64,000 nt of DNA from Leptospira stimsonii (GTDB lineage: Bacteria > Spirochaetota > Leptospiria > Leptospirales > Leptospiraceae). A model generated the notes under the pieces. That model made no database searches, was not told the origin of the DNA, and saw only the letters and a list, made by a program, of their open reading frames with translations. Both the position numbers and the translations under genes were made by a program. Of the stretch, positions 1-10,798 are shown in pieces (within the stretch, counting starts at the first letter, position 1; each line of letters starts with the position of its first letter). The stretch covers positions 62,001 through 126,000 of the forward strand of contig NZ_QHCT01000002.1 in the NCBI RefSeq assembly GCF_003545885.1. The letters run 5' to 3'.

Positions 1-929
1 TGCTGTAAATACTGACTTAACTTTTGATTGAATTCTTGCGCGGCGTTTTTGCCCAATTTCCGCAGGCGTTGGTTCATCGCCGCTGTTTCCACAATGATGG
101 GGATGTTTCTTCCTGGACGAACCGGAACTCGAATCAGAGGGATCTGCACTCCTAACAATTCTTCCGTGGGATTTTCCAAACCCGTTCTGTCGAAATCCTT
201 GTCTTCGGCCCATTCTTCCAGATGAATGATGAGTTCGATCAGTTTATGGTCCCGAACGGAACCGATACCAAAGATATCCTTAATATTCAAAATTCCTAAT
301 CCACGGATTTCCATGTGATGACGCAAGAGATCGGAACAGGTTCCTATCAGATAACTTTCCGAAAGTCTTCGGATTTCCACCATATCGTCCGCGACAAGAC
401 GATGTCCCCTTTCGATGAGTTCGAGCGCGGTCTCGCTTTTCCCAACTCCGCTTTTTCCGGAAAGAAGAATTCCGATTCCGAAAACTTCAATCAACACCCC
501 GTGCCTCATCGTTCTCGGTGCGAGACTTCGATCCAAGATTCCGGAGATAAGAGTGATGAATTTGTGAGTGGAAACGTCCGAGATCATCAAAGGAATTCCG
601 AGACGTTCGCAATTTTCCTGAAAGATCGGCGGAGGCGGATTCCCATGAGTGAAGATGATACAATTGAGATGAAAGCTAAAAAAATCGGCGGCGATTTGTT
701 TTAAATCTTCCGGAGAACGCGAAGTAATGTAAGCCCATTCCCCTTTTCCGAAAATTTGAATTCGGTCGTGCGCGAAACTTTCGTAAAATCCCGTGAGGGA
801 AAGACCGGGGCGATTGATCTCGGACATATTGATCCGATTGGTAAGACCCTTTTCTCCCGCCAAAAGACGAAGCCCTAATTCTTCGTGTTCGTTGAGAATG
901 TTGGAAACGTTGATTCCCGGCATGGACAT
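1..929 (-). CDS. hprK: HPr kinase/phosphorylase, C-terminus beyond the window
   Basis: Bifunctional HPr(Ser) kinase/phosphorylase. Reading the minus strand from ATG at 929 gives a protein starting MSMPGINVSN, with the HprK N-terminal domain and then a P-loop GKSGVGKS at about residues 158-165, the expected place for the family. An internal ATG at 923 is an alternative start; GGAG at 941-944 fits either. The frame stays open to base 1, so about 310 residues are visible and the last few codons are missing. It starts 4 bp after rpoN ends, so it is the last visible gene of the kdsA-lpt-rpoN run. In Firmicutes the target is HPr; in spirochaetes with few PTS sugar permeases the role is probably regulatory (inference). 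Confidence 0.9.
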   Translation of the reverse strand, partial: MSMPGINVSNILNEHEELGLRLLAGEKGLTNRINMSEINRPGLSLTGFYESFAHDRIQIFGKGEWAYITSRSPEDLKQIAADFFSFHLNCIIFTHGNPPPPIFQENCERLGIPLMISDVSTHKFITLISGILDRSLAPRTMRHGVLIEVFGIGILLSGKSGVGKSETALELIERGHRLVADDMVEIRRLSESYLIGTCSDLLRHHMEIRGLGILNIKDIFGIGSVRDHKLIELIIHLEEWAEDKDFDRTGLENPTEELLGVQIPLIRVPVRPGRNIPIIVETAAMNQRLRKLGKNAAQEFNQKLSQYLQ

Positions 930-933
930 AGAA

Positions 934-3077
<2,144 letters not shown>

Positions 3078-3086
3078 AATCGTAAT

Positions 3087-4457
3087 TTACTTTCCGGGAA
3101 CGATTCCATCCGTCAAAAGGGCTCTACCTTCTCTCGGAAAGAATATGATTCTTCCTGCATGAATGTCTCGGCCGTTTTTTTTCAACGTTGGATTTCCCTC
3201 AAGATAAACTTTTTCCTCTTTTTCAAAATACGTAGCATATTCTCCCGTGGCGGAAGAATCTTTGCCTTCTATTAGAACATTGCCGCGAATTACGGTTTCA
3301 TTCTTATCCATAAATCGCTCAAACTCGACTGCGGTCATTGTACTCGTGATCGCGTCCGTTTTTTTATCAAGAAAATCGATTTTTCCGGAATCGGTCAAAT
3401 GAATGTATTGTTCGTTTTTGAAGTAGTCAAGGACATTCCCGGAGAGGATCAATCGGTTTTCACGATCGAACATCGTGATCTGATTTCTGGCTTCTACTTT
3501 TGTGGAATTTTTTCCGTAGCTGATTAACTTTTCAGCGTTCATTTTCATGGTATGTCGATATATGGTGGCGTTTCCGTAAAGACCGACTCTGTTTTCTCCG
3601 GTTTCGTCTTTATCGCTGATCAAACGATCTCCTTTAAAAATCGCAATTCGCCTAACTTCCTTTTTTGTTTTTTCTTCAGTCGGTTGTTGTTTCTCTTTTG
3701 AATCCTTATTTTCAACCTTTTCGGTATCCATATAATTCTGAAAAAGAATACTTTCTCCCGTAAGTTCGACTCGATTTTCATTCGTATAAAAAGTGAGTTG
3801 ATTTCCGGTGAGATAACGATCCTTCGCGATGAGAATCGGATGGGGGTCCGTTGTGATCTTGTCTTCGTCTTCTTCAAAGACGGCTTCTTTACAAAGGATC
3901 GTGATTTGCGGATGAGCGATGATTACGTTTTCTTTTAAGAGGGTGGTTTTTTTAGCGAGGTTTCTTTCGATAAAGGTTGCCGAGATCACGGTCTTGGTTC
4001 CACTTTTGTCCGTGTGAAAGAGTCTGGGACGATCTTTGATATAGATCTTTTCTTCGAGCTTATCGTATTCTCCCGTACCCGCGCGTAACGTGACTCCGTT
4101 GTCTCCGTCTTGGATAAACACACCACCTTTTAAGAATCCTTTGAACGCGTCCTTTCCGTAGACTTCGATTTGATTCGCGGAGAGTTTAACCTTTTTGTGT
4201 TGGATCCAAGCCCCTCCTTCCAAAATGAACGCGGTGATCTTGAGACCGGAAACCGTTTTATCTTCCTGAGTCAATGCGGAACCGCCCCAAAGAGTGGGAA
4301 AACTCGGACCTGCGGTTTTCTTTTCCACGTTTTCGGGAATGCTCAAAAACTTTCTGTCAGCGGTTTCACTCCCGACGAGAAGAGGAGGTTTTACGTTTCC
4401 ATAATTTTGCATAAACGCAAAACAAAATAGAATCAAAAGCAAAACCTTTCGAATCAT
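3087..4457 (-). CDS. lptA: LptA/OstA-like periplasmic LPS-transport protein
   Basis: Predicted periplasmic LPS-bridge protein of the OstA/LptA beta-jellyroll family. 456 aa, more than twice E. coli LptA (185 aa), so it carries several OstA-like repeats. A signal peptide covers about residues 1-20 (MIRKVLLLILFCFAF). The rest is beta-rich with recurring phrases such as GNVLDYF, RLILSGN, KVYLEGNP, and a Lys/Glu-rich low-complexity linker in the middle (around residues 240-265). The start overlaps the lptC-like stop by 4 bp and lptB follows after 9 bp, which supports the Lpt role. It could instead be the N-terminal half of a split LptD, but no beta-barrel follows. Function rests on fold and context. 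Confidence 0.8.
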   Translation of the reverse strand: MIRKVLLLILFCFAFMQNYGNVKPPLLVGSETADRKFLSIPENVEKKTAGPSFPTLWGGSALTQEDKTVSGLKITAFILEGGAWIQHKKVKLSANQIEVYGKDAFKGFLKGGVFIQDGDNGVTLRAGTGEYDKLEEKIYIKDRPRLFHTDKSGTKTVISATFIERNLAKKTTLLKENVIIAHPQITILCKEAVFEEDEDKITTDPHPILIAKDRYLTGNQLTFYTNENRVELTGESILFQNYMDTEKVENKDSKEKQQPTEEKTKKEVRRIAIFKGDRLISDKDETGENRVGLYGNATIYRHTMKMNAEKLISYGKNSTKVEARNQITMFDRENRLILSGNVLDYFKNEQYIHLTDSGKIDFLDKKTDAITSTMTAVEFERFMDKNETVIRGNVLIEGKDSSATGEYATYFEKEEKVYLEGNPTLKKNGRDIHAGRIIFFPREGRALLTDGIVPGK

Positions 4458-5038
4458 TTGGAACCGGCCGCTTTGAGTGGGTTTGTTCCACCTTGAGTAA
4501 TCGCGGAAGGTCTTAAGATCGTAAATTTGTTTAAGTCCTTATCAGCGCGTAAACCGACACCGTGAATCGTCGTTCCATCCGCGCTTACGGTGACTTCGGA
4601 ATTGGATTCCAACTTCTTCGTGTCCATATTGTATTCGATCTGTTTTGCGGTAAGAATTTTGTTGTCGTCCGTTCTCAGAAAAATTTTGCCTTCCAGTTTC
4701 ATCAATCGAGTCTTGTGATTGATTTCCCCTTTTTCACCGATGAGTTTGGATTTGAATTTTCCGTTTTCGAACTGGTCGAAATCGATATTATAGAAGATGG
4801 TTTTGTTTTCGTTGACGTAAACATATGATTCTTCCGCTTTGAGTTCCCACTGAAGTTTTCCGTCTTGGTCGTAGGCTTCTCGTTTGAAGTTTCGAATGGA
4901 GATGGAGGCTCCGGTTTCCCTTTCTTTTTCCACTCTCTCGTAGTTTGTTTTTTTACAGGTGGAAAGCATGCCCGCGGAAAGTCCGAACAGAATGAGGAAG
5001 AATAAAAAATGATTCCGTCTTTCCGTTTGGTGTTCCAT
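4454..5038 (-). CDS. lptC: LptC-like LPS export periplasmic protein
   Basis: Predicted LptC, the component that receives LPS from LptBFG and passes it to LptA. 194 aa, near the normal size. A hydrophobic N-terminal segment (about 11-27) is followed by LSTC, which could act as a spirochaetal lipobox with Cys28 acylated; in E. coli LptC is a simple membrane-anchored protein, so this anchor may differ. The remainder is the LptC beta fold (KLQWELKAEESYVY, LEGKIFLRTDD, LESNSEVTVSADG). It is 11 bp after kdsA and overlaps the LptA gene by 4 bp, giving the classic kds-lptC-lptA-lptB order. Confidence 0.83.
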   Translation of the reverse strand: MEHQTERRNHFLFFLILFGLSAGMLSTCKKTNYERVEKERETGASISIRNFKREAYDQDGKLQWELKAEESYVYVNENKTIFYNIDFDQFENGKFKSKLIGEKGEINHKTRLMKLEGKIFLRTDDNKILTAKQIEYNMDTKKLESNSEVTVSADGTTIHGVGLRADKDLNKFTILRPSAITQGGTNPLKAAGSK

Positions 5039-5049
5039 AAGAATTCCGA

Positions 5050-5913
5050 TTACGAATGCAATGCAGAAGATAGGATCTCTTTTTTTACGTAACGATCCAA
5101 TGCGATCATTTCCTTCAGAAGATTTTTGATCTGCGAAAGCGGATACTGAGTCGTTGCATCGGAAAGAGCTTTGTCCGGATCCGGATGTACTTCCATAAAG
5201 ATTCCTTCGATTCCTAAGGAAACAGCGGAACGAAGAATGCTCGGAATGAATTCCCTCTGGCCGCCGGTGCTATTTCCCGCGGCACCCGGAAGTTGTGCAG
5301 AATGAGTCGCGTCAAAAATTACGGGGATATCGAATCCGTGAATGATCGGAACCGCTCTTCCGTCGAAGACAAGATTTCCGTAACCAAAGCTCGTTCCTCG
5401 TTCCGTCACGAGAACTTTATCGTTTCCGGATTCTTTCATCTTCACCGCGATATGACGTGTATCTGCGGGAGCTAAGAACTGTCCCTTTTTGACATTTACC
5501 CATTTGCCGGTTTTCGCCGATTCCGCGATGAGATCGGTTTGTCTACAGAGAAACGCGGGAATTTGGTAGATGTCTAAGACATCTTTGAGCGGTCCGATTT
5601 GGTGAGTTTCGTGGATGTCGGTAAGAACTGGAACGTTGTATTTATTTTTAATATATTCTAAATTCTGAATGCCTTCCGAAAGCCCGGGACCTCTGTACGA
5701 ATTTACAGAGGAACGGTTTGCTTTGTCAAAACTGCTTTTGAAAATATAAGGAATCTTTAATTCTCCGCAGATTTCGATCATCTCCGCGCAGACCCGATCG
5801 AGAAGATCGCGGTTTTCCATCACACAAGGGCCCGAGATCAGAAAGAAAGGCTGGTCTCCACCGATCTTGGCTCCGTTTAGAAATTCTCTTTGCGTGCAGG
5901 TATTGTCTTTCAT
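5050..5913 (-). CDS. kdsA: 3-deoxy-8-phosphooctulonate synthase
   Basis: Condenses phosphoenolpyruvate and arabinose 5-phosphate into Kdo-8-phosphate, the precursor of the inner-core sugar of LPS. I place the start at ATG 5913 (MKDNTCTQREF), preceded by AAAGGA at a good distance and 2 bp after the pyrG stop; upstream in-frame ATGs lie inside pyrG. This gives 287 aa, the family length. Signature segments include LISGPCVMEN near the N-terminus, the KANRSS substrate loop, TDIHE, and FDATHS with metal/substrate residues. A Cys in the GPC segment and a His in TDIHE would fit either class of the enzyme; the presence of metal dependence cannot be settled by eye. Confidence 0.96.
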   Translation of the reverse strand: MKDNTCTQREFLNGAKIGGDQPFFLISGPCVMENRDLLDRVCAEMIEICGELKIPYIFKSSFDKANRSSVNSYRGPGLSEGIQNLEYIKNKYNVPVLTDIHETHQIGPLKDVLDIYQIPAFLCRQTDLIAESAKTGKWVNVKKGQFLAPADTRHIAVKMKESGNDKVLVTERGTSFGYGNLVFDGRAVPIIHGFDIPVIFDATHSAQLPGAAGNSTGGQREFIPSILRSAVSLGIEGIFMEVHPDPDKALSDATTQYPLSQIKNLLKEMIALDRYVKKEILSSALHS

Positions 5914-5915
5914 GA

Positions 5916-7532
5916 TTATCCTTTCTTTGAGTATTTCACGGCGGCGCCGATAAATCCAGCGAATAAAGGATGAGGCGCCGTCGGTTTGGATTGGAATTCG
6001 GGATGGAACTGAACTCCGATAAACCATTTGTGTTTTGGAATTTCCACGATCTCTACGAGATTATCGTCCGGGGAAGAACCGGAAAGAACCATTCCGTTTT
6101 CCTCATATTGTTGCTTGTAACGGTTGGTAAATTCAAACCTGTGTCTATGACGTTCGTGAATGAGCTCCGATTTGTATTCCGCGAAAGCGAGGGTTCCTTT
6201 TTTGATCTTGCACGGATAAGAACCGAGTCTCATCGTTCCGCCCATTTGTTCGATGTCGTTTTGTTCTTCTAAGAGCGAGATCACGGGATTTTCCGTGTCT
6301 GGTCTGATTTCGGTAGAATTCGCATCCTTCAGACCGAGGACGTTTCTTCCAAACTCAACGACCGCGCATTGCATTCCGAGACAGATTCCAAAGAATGGAA
6401 TTCCTTGTGTTCTTGCGTATTGGATCGCGAGAATTTTTCCTTCGATTCCGCGATCCCCAAAACCGCCTGGAACCAAAATTCCATGTACGTTTTTGAGCGC
6501 GCCGATTACGTTTTCCTTATCCAGATTTTCGGGATCGATTTTTACGAATTCGACTTTTGTTTCGTGGGCGATTCCACCGTGAGAAAGGCTTTCGTAGATC
6601 GAGCGATACGCGTCTTGTAAGGAAATGTATTTTCCTACGACCGCAACCTGCACGGTTTGTTTTGTGGTGAGAAGTCCTTTCACCATCGTATCCCAATCTT
6701 CAAACTTGGAAGTTCCGATTTCCAGACCCATCGTTTTCAAAACGACTTCGTCCAACTTTTCTTCCTTATACATTTTAGGAATTTCGTATATAGATGTTGA
6801 GATGTCGCTCGCGGAAATGACGTTCTCTTCTTTTACGTTGCAAAAAAGGGAAAGTTTGTTTTTCATCTCTTTTGTCATCGGCTGTGATACGCGGCAGACC
6901 AAGATATCCGGTTGAATTCCGAGACCGAGTAATTCTTTGACGGAGTGTTGCGTCGGTTTTGTCTTCGCCTCTCCGGCGGCAGTGATCGTTGGAACTAATG
7001 TAAGATGAACGAAGAGAACGTTGGAACTTCCGTGTTCGTATCGCATCTGACGAATGGCTTCTAAGAATGGAATGGATTCGATGTCTCCGACGGTCCCGCC
7101 GATTTCTACGATGATGAAATCCGGATTCTCTTCCCGAGCGACGATGTACATTCGGTTTCGGATTTCGTTTGTGATATGAGGAACCACCTGAACGGTCCGA
7201 CCGAGGTAGTCCCCTTTTCTTTCTCTTTGAATTACGGTATTATAAATTTGACCGGTCGAAACCGAATTCTTACGAGTGAGTTTGGAATGGGTAAAACGTT
7301 CGTAGTAACCAAGATCCAAATCGGTCTCGGCTCCGTCTGCGGTAACGTACACTTCACCGTGCTGATATGGACTCATGGTTCCCGGATCGATGTTGATGTA
7401 TGGATCCATCTTTTGGAGGGAAACCGTATATCCTCTACTTTCCAAAAGACATCCCAGAGCCGCAACGGTGACTCCTTTTCCAAGGGAGGAACTCACCCCT
7501 CCGGTTACAAAGATAAACTTAGTTCTCGACAA
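5916..7532 (-). CDS. pyrG: CTP synthase
   Basis: Makes CTP from UTP, ATP and glutamine; CTP is consumed for CMP-Kdo and phospholipid synthesis. I choose a TTG start at 7532 (MSRTKFIFVTGGV), where the family begins, with GGCGGGAATGGAAG just upstream; an ATG at 7583 in the same frame would add 17 unconserved residues. 538 aa. The synthetase domain starts with the P-loop GGVSSSLGKG; the glutamine amidotransferase domain has GICLGMQC with nucleophile Cys at about 384, and the His-Glu pair in GVQFHPEF near the C-terminus. The gene is 100 bp after rfaE2 and 2 bp before kdsA. Confidence 0.95.
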   Translation of the reverse strand: MSRTKFIFVTGGVSSSLGKGVTVAALGCLLESRGYTVSLQKMDPYINIDPGTMSPYQHGEVYVTADGAETDLDLGYYERFTHSKLTRKNSVSTGQIYNTVIQRERKGDYLGRTVQVVPHITNEIRNRMYIVAREENPDFIIVEIGGTVGDIESIPFLEAIRQMRYEHGSSNVLFVHLTLVPTITAAGEAKTKPTQHSVKELLGLGIQPDILVCRVSQPMTKEMKNKLSLFCNVKEENVISASDISTSIYEIPKMYKEEKLDEVVLKTMGLEIGTSKFEDWDTMVKGLLTTKQTVQVAVVGKYISLQDAYRSIYESLSHGGIAHETKVEFVKIDPENLDKENVIGALKNVHGILVPGGFGDRGIEGKILAIQYARTQGIPFFGICLGMQCAVVEFGRNVLGLKDANSTEIRPDTENPVISLLEEQNDIEQMGGTMRLGSYPCKIKKGTLAFAEYKSELIHERHRHRFEFTNRYKQQYEENGMVLSGSSPDDNLVEIVEIPKHKWFIGVQFHPEFQSKPTAPHPLFAGFIGAAVKYSKKG

Positions 7533-7632
7533 CTTCCATTCCCGCCTTTCAGAACAGAGTTTTGGGAGTTTCCAGAAATTCAAACAGGAATTTCTAAGAA
7601 TTCTGTCTCCAAAAAAATGAGAAGACGAAGTT

Positions 7633-8109
7633 TTAGAGTTTCAGGATTTTCTCTATCAAAAGTGAAGTGGATTTTCCGGGCACAAAAGGCAAGATCTTGA
7701 CTTCACCTCCGAATTCTCGAACCAAAGGAGTTTCCGGCAAATCTTCCACTTTATAATCTCCCCCTTTGACGTGAATCGCCGGACGGACCAATCGTAGGAG
7801 CTCTAACGGAGTATCTTGGTTGAAAATTGTGACGGCATCCACGAAACGAAGGTTTCCCAGAAGAATCGCTCTGTCTTCTTCAGAAACGACGGGTCTTTGC
7901 GAGCCTTTGAGTCTCTTTACCGAAGAATCCCCGTTGAGTCCGATCCAGAGAAAATCGCCCAGTTCTCTCGCTTGAGAAAGATAGGTGAGATGTCCTCGAT
8001 GAACGAGATCAAAACACCCGTTTGTAAAAACGATTTTTTTAGAATTTCGAATTTGATCGGAAAAGGATGCAACTTCTTCCCAGGGAACGATATGATTTTT
8101 CAAATCCAT
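7633..8109 (-). CDS. rfaE2: D-glycero-beta-D-manno-heptose 1-phosphate adenylyltransferase
   Basis: Transfers AMP from ATP to heptose 1-phosphate, giving ADP-heptose for LPS inner core. 158 aa, matching the stand-alone cytidylyltransferase-like half of HldE. The nucleotidyltransferase signature NGCFDLVHRGH (residues 30-40, HxGH at 37-40) and the downstream VKGGDY and VPGKSTS (ISSTxh-like) motifs are present. It lies 3 bp after the kinase gene at 8113-9126, so the two activities fused in E. coli HldE are separate proteins here but co-transcribed. Confidence 0.93.
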   Translation of the reverse strand: MDLKNHIVPWEEVASFSDQIRNSKKIVFTNGCFDLVHRGHLTYLSQARELGDFLWIGLNGDSSVKRLKGSQRPVVSEEDRAILLGNLRFVDAVTIFNQDTPLELLRLVRPAIHVKGGDYKVEDLPETPLVREFGGEVKILPFVPGKSTSLLIEKILKL

Positions 8110-8112
8110 ATT

Positions 8113-9126
8113 CTATCCCGAAAAAGTTCCCATCGATTGAAGAGAAGAATTGAGTTCTTCCGGAGTTACGGTTTCGGCACCGAGTTTTCCGACGACGACT
8201 CCCGCGGCGGCATTGGAGACGACACTTGCGTCTAACTCGCTGAGTCCCGCCGCGTGATAGGCAGTGTAAGCGCTGATCACGGTATCCCCCGCTCCTGTGA
8301 CATCAAAAACTTCTCTTGCGACGGTCGGAATATGAAAGATTTCTTTTTTGGAAGTCAGATATAAACTCATTCCCTTTTCACCTCTCGTGATCATAAGAGA
8401 AGGAGAAGAAAGTTTTTCGGTGATTTCTTGAGAGGCTTGAAGAATTTCGGAATCCGTCTCGAGTTTTTTTCCGATCGCCTTCCCAGCTTCATGATGATTG
8501 GGCGTGAGAATACTCACACCTTTGTAGAGAAAAAAATGACTTACTTGAGGATCGACCGTGACGATCTTTTTTTTATCGAAGCAGATTTGGGAAATTTCTT
8601 GAATGAGTCTCGGAGTCAAGGTTCCCTTATCGTAATCGGAAAGAATGACCGCGTCGGAAGAATCGATTCTATCTAAGAATGCTTCGATGAGAAGATCTTC
8701 CTCTTTTTTTGTGATCGGCTTTAATTCTTCTTTGTCGATTCTACAGACTTGTTGATGCCCTGCAATGACACGTGTTTTGAGAATGGTAGGAACCTCTTCG
8801 GATTGAAGAAGAAAGTTTTTTTCTCGGTCTGTGTTTTCGTTGGAAAGAAGTTCTAAAAGACTTTTCGCTTTTTCATCTTTTCCGGCTCTTCCGAGGACGA
8901 CGGATTTCACTCCCAAACTCGATAAATTTTTGACTACGTTTCCGGCACCCCCTAGAGTAATCTTTTCCTTTCGTACCCAAACGACGGGAACGGGGGCTTC
9001 CGGAGAGATCCGATTTACTTCGCCGATCAGATATTCATCTAAAATAAAATCACCGATTACGATGATTCTTAAGTATTTTAGTTTTTCAGTGGAAGTGTGA
9101 AAACGATTTCGATCCAGATAATACAA
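8113..9126 (-). CDS. rfaE1: D-glycero-beta-D-manno-heptose-7-phosphate kinase
   Basis: PfkB/ribokinase-family kinase that phosphorylates heptose 7-phosphate at C1 in the ADP-heptose pathway. 337 aa. An N-terminal GDFILDEYLIG segment and the GGAGNV loop match HldE-N; the anion-hole/catalytic motif TGAGDT ends at Asp about 281. The start is uncertain: TTG at 9126 is the longest option and no strong Shine-Dalgarno is visible; a start a few codons downstream is possible. It appears to begin the minus-strand LPS run. The divergent LON-domain gene starts nearby, so the shared promoter region is short. Confidence 0.9.
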   Translation of the reverse strand: MYYLDRNRFHTSTEKLKYLRIIVIGDFILDEYLIGEVNRISPEAPVPVVWVRKEKITLGGAGNVVKNLSSLGVKSVVLGRAGKDEKAKSLLELLSNENTDREKNFLLQSEEVPTILKTRVIAGHQQVCRIDKEELKPITKKEEDLLIEAFLDRIDSSDAVILSDYDKGTLTPRLIQEISQICFDKKKIVTVDPQVSHFFLYKGVSILTPNHHEAGKAIGKKLETDSEILQASQEITEKLSSPSLMITRGEKGMSLYLTSKKEIFHIPTVAREVFDVTGAGDTVISAYTAYHAAGLSELDASVVSNAAAGVVVGKLGAETVTPEELNSSLQSMGTFSG

Positions 9127-9189
9127 ATTCTACCATGCCTTTGGATTTTGATTTACGGTTTCTCTCTAAGCCGCTATAGTATCCTTCCC

Positions 9190-9804
9190 GTGTCAACTAC
9201 TACTGTCCCTATCTTTCCTTTGCCGGAAATCATTCTATTCCCTGGGACTTACCTGCCTCTCCATATCTTCGAACCCCGCTACAGATTGATGTTGGATTAT
9301 TGTATGGAATCCGGAGAAGAATTGGCCGTTGCTCCCATTCTTCCCGCGAAATCCAGAGCCCCTTCGAAACATCCGGAAATTGAAACCGTTTTTGGTTGGG
9401 GAAAGATCATTCGAAGAGATCCACTTCCCGACGGAAGATCCAATATTCTCTTAGAAGGCAAAGGAATCGCAAAACTGATAGACTATGAAACTGTGGAACC
9501 ATTTCGGGTTGCTCGTATAGAAAAGATAGAACCTGATTTTGACTATCTGAAAGACGAAAATTTTAAGAAGATTTTTGAAAGACTACTTTTTATGACCAAG
9601 AGAATTCTTCTTTCCGAGGGCGCCGGGGAAGACCTCATTCTGAGAATGAACGAACTCATGACGCATCCTTTTCCGATCGATTTTATCGCTTCCATTCTTA
9701 ATTTTGAATTTTCAAAAAAACAGGAAATTCTCGTAGATCCAAATCCGATGGAGAAAACGAAAATTCTTTTGGAAATAGTGGAAGAGCTCAATTTAAAAGA
9801 ATGA
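9190..9804 (+). CDS. LON N-terminal substrate-binding domain protein
   Basis: Stand-alone LON substrate-binding (LAN/PUA-like) domain without the AAA+ or protease parts of Lon. I choose GTG at 9190 (MSTTTVPIFPLPEIILFPGTY), because the domain starts right there; the longer frame from GTG 9097 would overlap the divergent kinase gene by 30 bp. That gives 204 aa. The motif PLPEIILFPGTYLPLHIFEPRYR is the hallmark start of the domain, followed by GWGKIIRRDPLPDGRSNILLEG. Such single-domain proteins are common in bacteria, with no agreed function. No good ribosome site is seen before 9190, so the start is moderately sure. Confidence 0.85.
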   Translation: MSTTTVPIFPLPEIILFPGTYLPLHIFEPRYRLMLDYCMESGEELAVAPILPAKSRAPSKHPEIETVFGWGKIIRRDPLPDGRSNILLEGKGIAKLIDYETVEPFRVARIEKIEPDFDYLKDENFKKIFERLLFMTKRILLSEGAGEDLILRMNELMTHPFPIDFIASILNFEFSKKQEILVDPNPMEKTKILLEIVEELNLKE

Positions 9805-10071
9805 GTTCTTCTGTTTCTGGAATGGATTGGTAAACTCAACTTTTTTCGATCGAAGATTCAATCCGTCTCTGCTCTTTCTTTCCGATTCTCTTTTTCTTTT
9901 TTGATTCTTCCAACGAGAATCTATCTTTTCGGAATTTTTAAATGAATAAGAAAAGATTTTGGTTGTTCCATACGGAGGTCTTTTTGCTTCGGAGATTAAA
10001 AAAACTTTCTAAATATTCATTTTTTTATAGGACCTTGACTCGAGAAGAGAAGATCGAGAACCGTCTGAGGT

Positions 10072-10611
10072 ATGGGTTGCTTATTATTAAATTCCGAACA
10101 GGAAATTCGTTCCCTTCTGCGCGAGGACAAGACGGACGTTGTTACCTTATTGATACCGGATTCTACCCTTTCTCGTTACGATGAAAGAGAAAGGAGACTA
10201 CTGCCAAGGAGAGTCCCCGTACTTTTGATGCGATACGGGAAATATTTGAGTTCCGTAAAACGTTTAGGAAAGAAAGCGGGCAAGACTTTATATCAGCCGA
10301 GCCCGGGTCATTCTAAAATGAAGCGAGTAAACGTTCGGCTGGGGACTGCAAGTTGGACTCTTTTAGGTGTTCTCGCGCAAGCACATGGCGTGTCCCGCTG
10401 TTACCTTTTTAATTATCTTTTGTGGTTGGATGAGGTGGGAGTGGGAAGTTCTATCGTGAATACGATGAATGAGGGAGCTCCCACATTTCACAGGAATTAC
10501 AGATATATCCTCCACCTCGATTTTCCGGAAAATCGAATTAAACGTAGCCTAGAATGCGAACCCTCCCATCTATTTTCTGTTCTCGATTATCGAGATTGGT
10601 TTGATTCCTAA
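10072..10611 (+). CDS. DUF1564 family protein
   Basis: A 179-aa member of DUF1564, a multi-copy family I know only from Leptospira; function unknown. Recognisable segments are [62 protein letters not shown] (which looks like a ribbon-helix-helix-type NVRL strand plus helices) and [10 protein letters not shown]. The basic composition and the RHH-like strand would suit a DNA- or RNA-binding protein, but this is inference. Start ATG at 10072 follows GAGGT at close distance; an overlapping frame at 9942 has no coding look. The gene stands alone between unrelated genes, as is usual for this scattered family. Confidence 0.82.
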   Translation: MGCLLLNSEQEIRSLLREDKTDVVTLLIPDSTLSRYDERERRLLPRRVPVLLMRYGKYLSSVKRLGKKAGKTLYQPSPGHSKMKRVNVRLGTASWTLLGVLAQAHGVSRCYLFNYLLWLDEVGVGSSIVNTMNEGAPTFHRNYRYILHLDFPENRIKRSLECEPSHLFSVLDYRDWFDS

Positions 10612-10672
10612 AAAAAGAACGTTTAAAGAACGCAATGATCGCCCAAAGACTATCTTAATTCTAAAACTACTT

Positions 10673-10690
10673 CATTTCAGAACTGAAATG
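10673..10690. repeat. 18-bp palindrome downstream of the DUF1564 gene
   Basis: CATTTCAG, 2 bp, CTGAAATG: arms of 8 bp. It lies in the 187-bp gap between the convergent DUF1564 and NlpC/P60 genes. No T-run follows on either strand, so a terminator is not clearly supported. Nothing else is recognised in the gap. Confidence 0.35.
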
Positions 10691-10798
10691 CCGTCTTGGT
10701 ATATTGATTCGAGAAAAACGGATTTCAAATTAGAGTATAATAGCATTGAATCTCTCCCTGCAGAATCAAGTCGGTCGCAAAAGAATTCAAAGCAAACT

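Noticed and set aside
9942..10184. 80-codon frame upstream of the DUF1564 gene
   Set aside because: Overlaps DUF1564 in another frame; basic/aromatic composition from AT-rich spacer.
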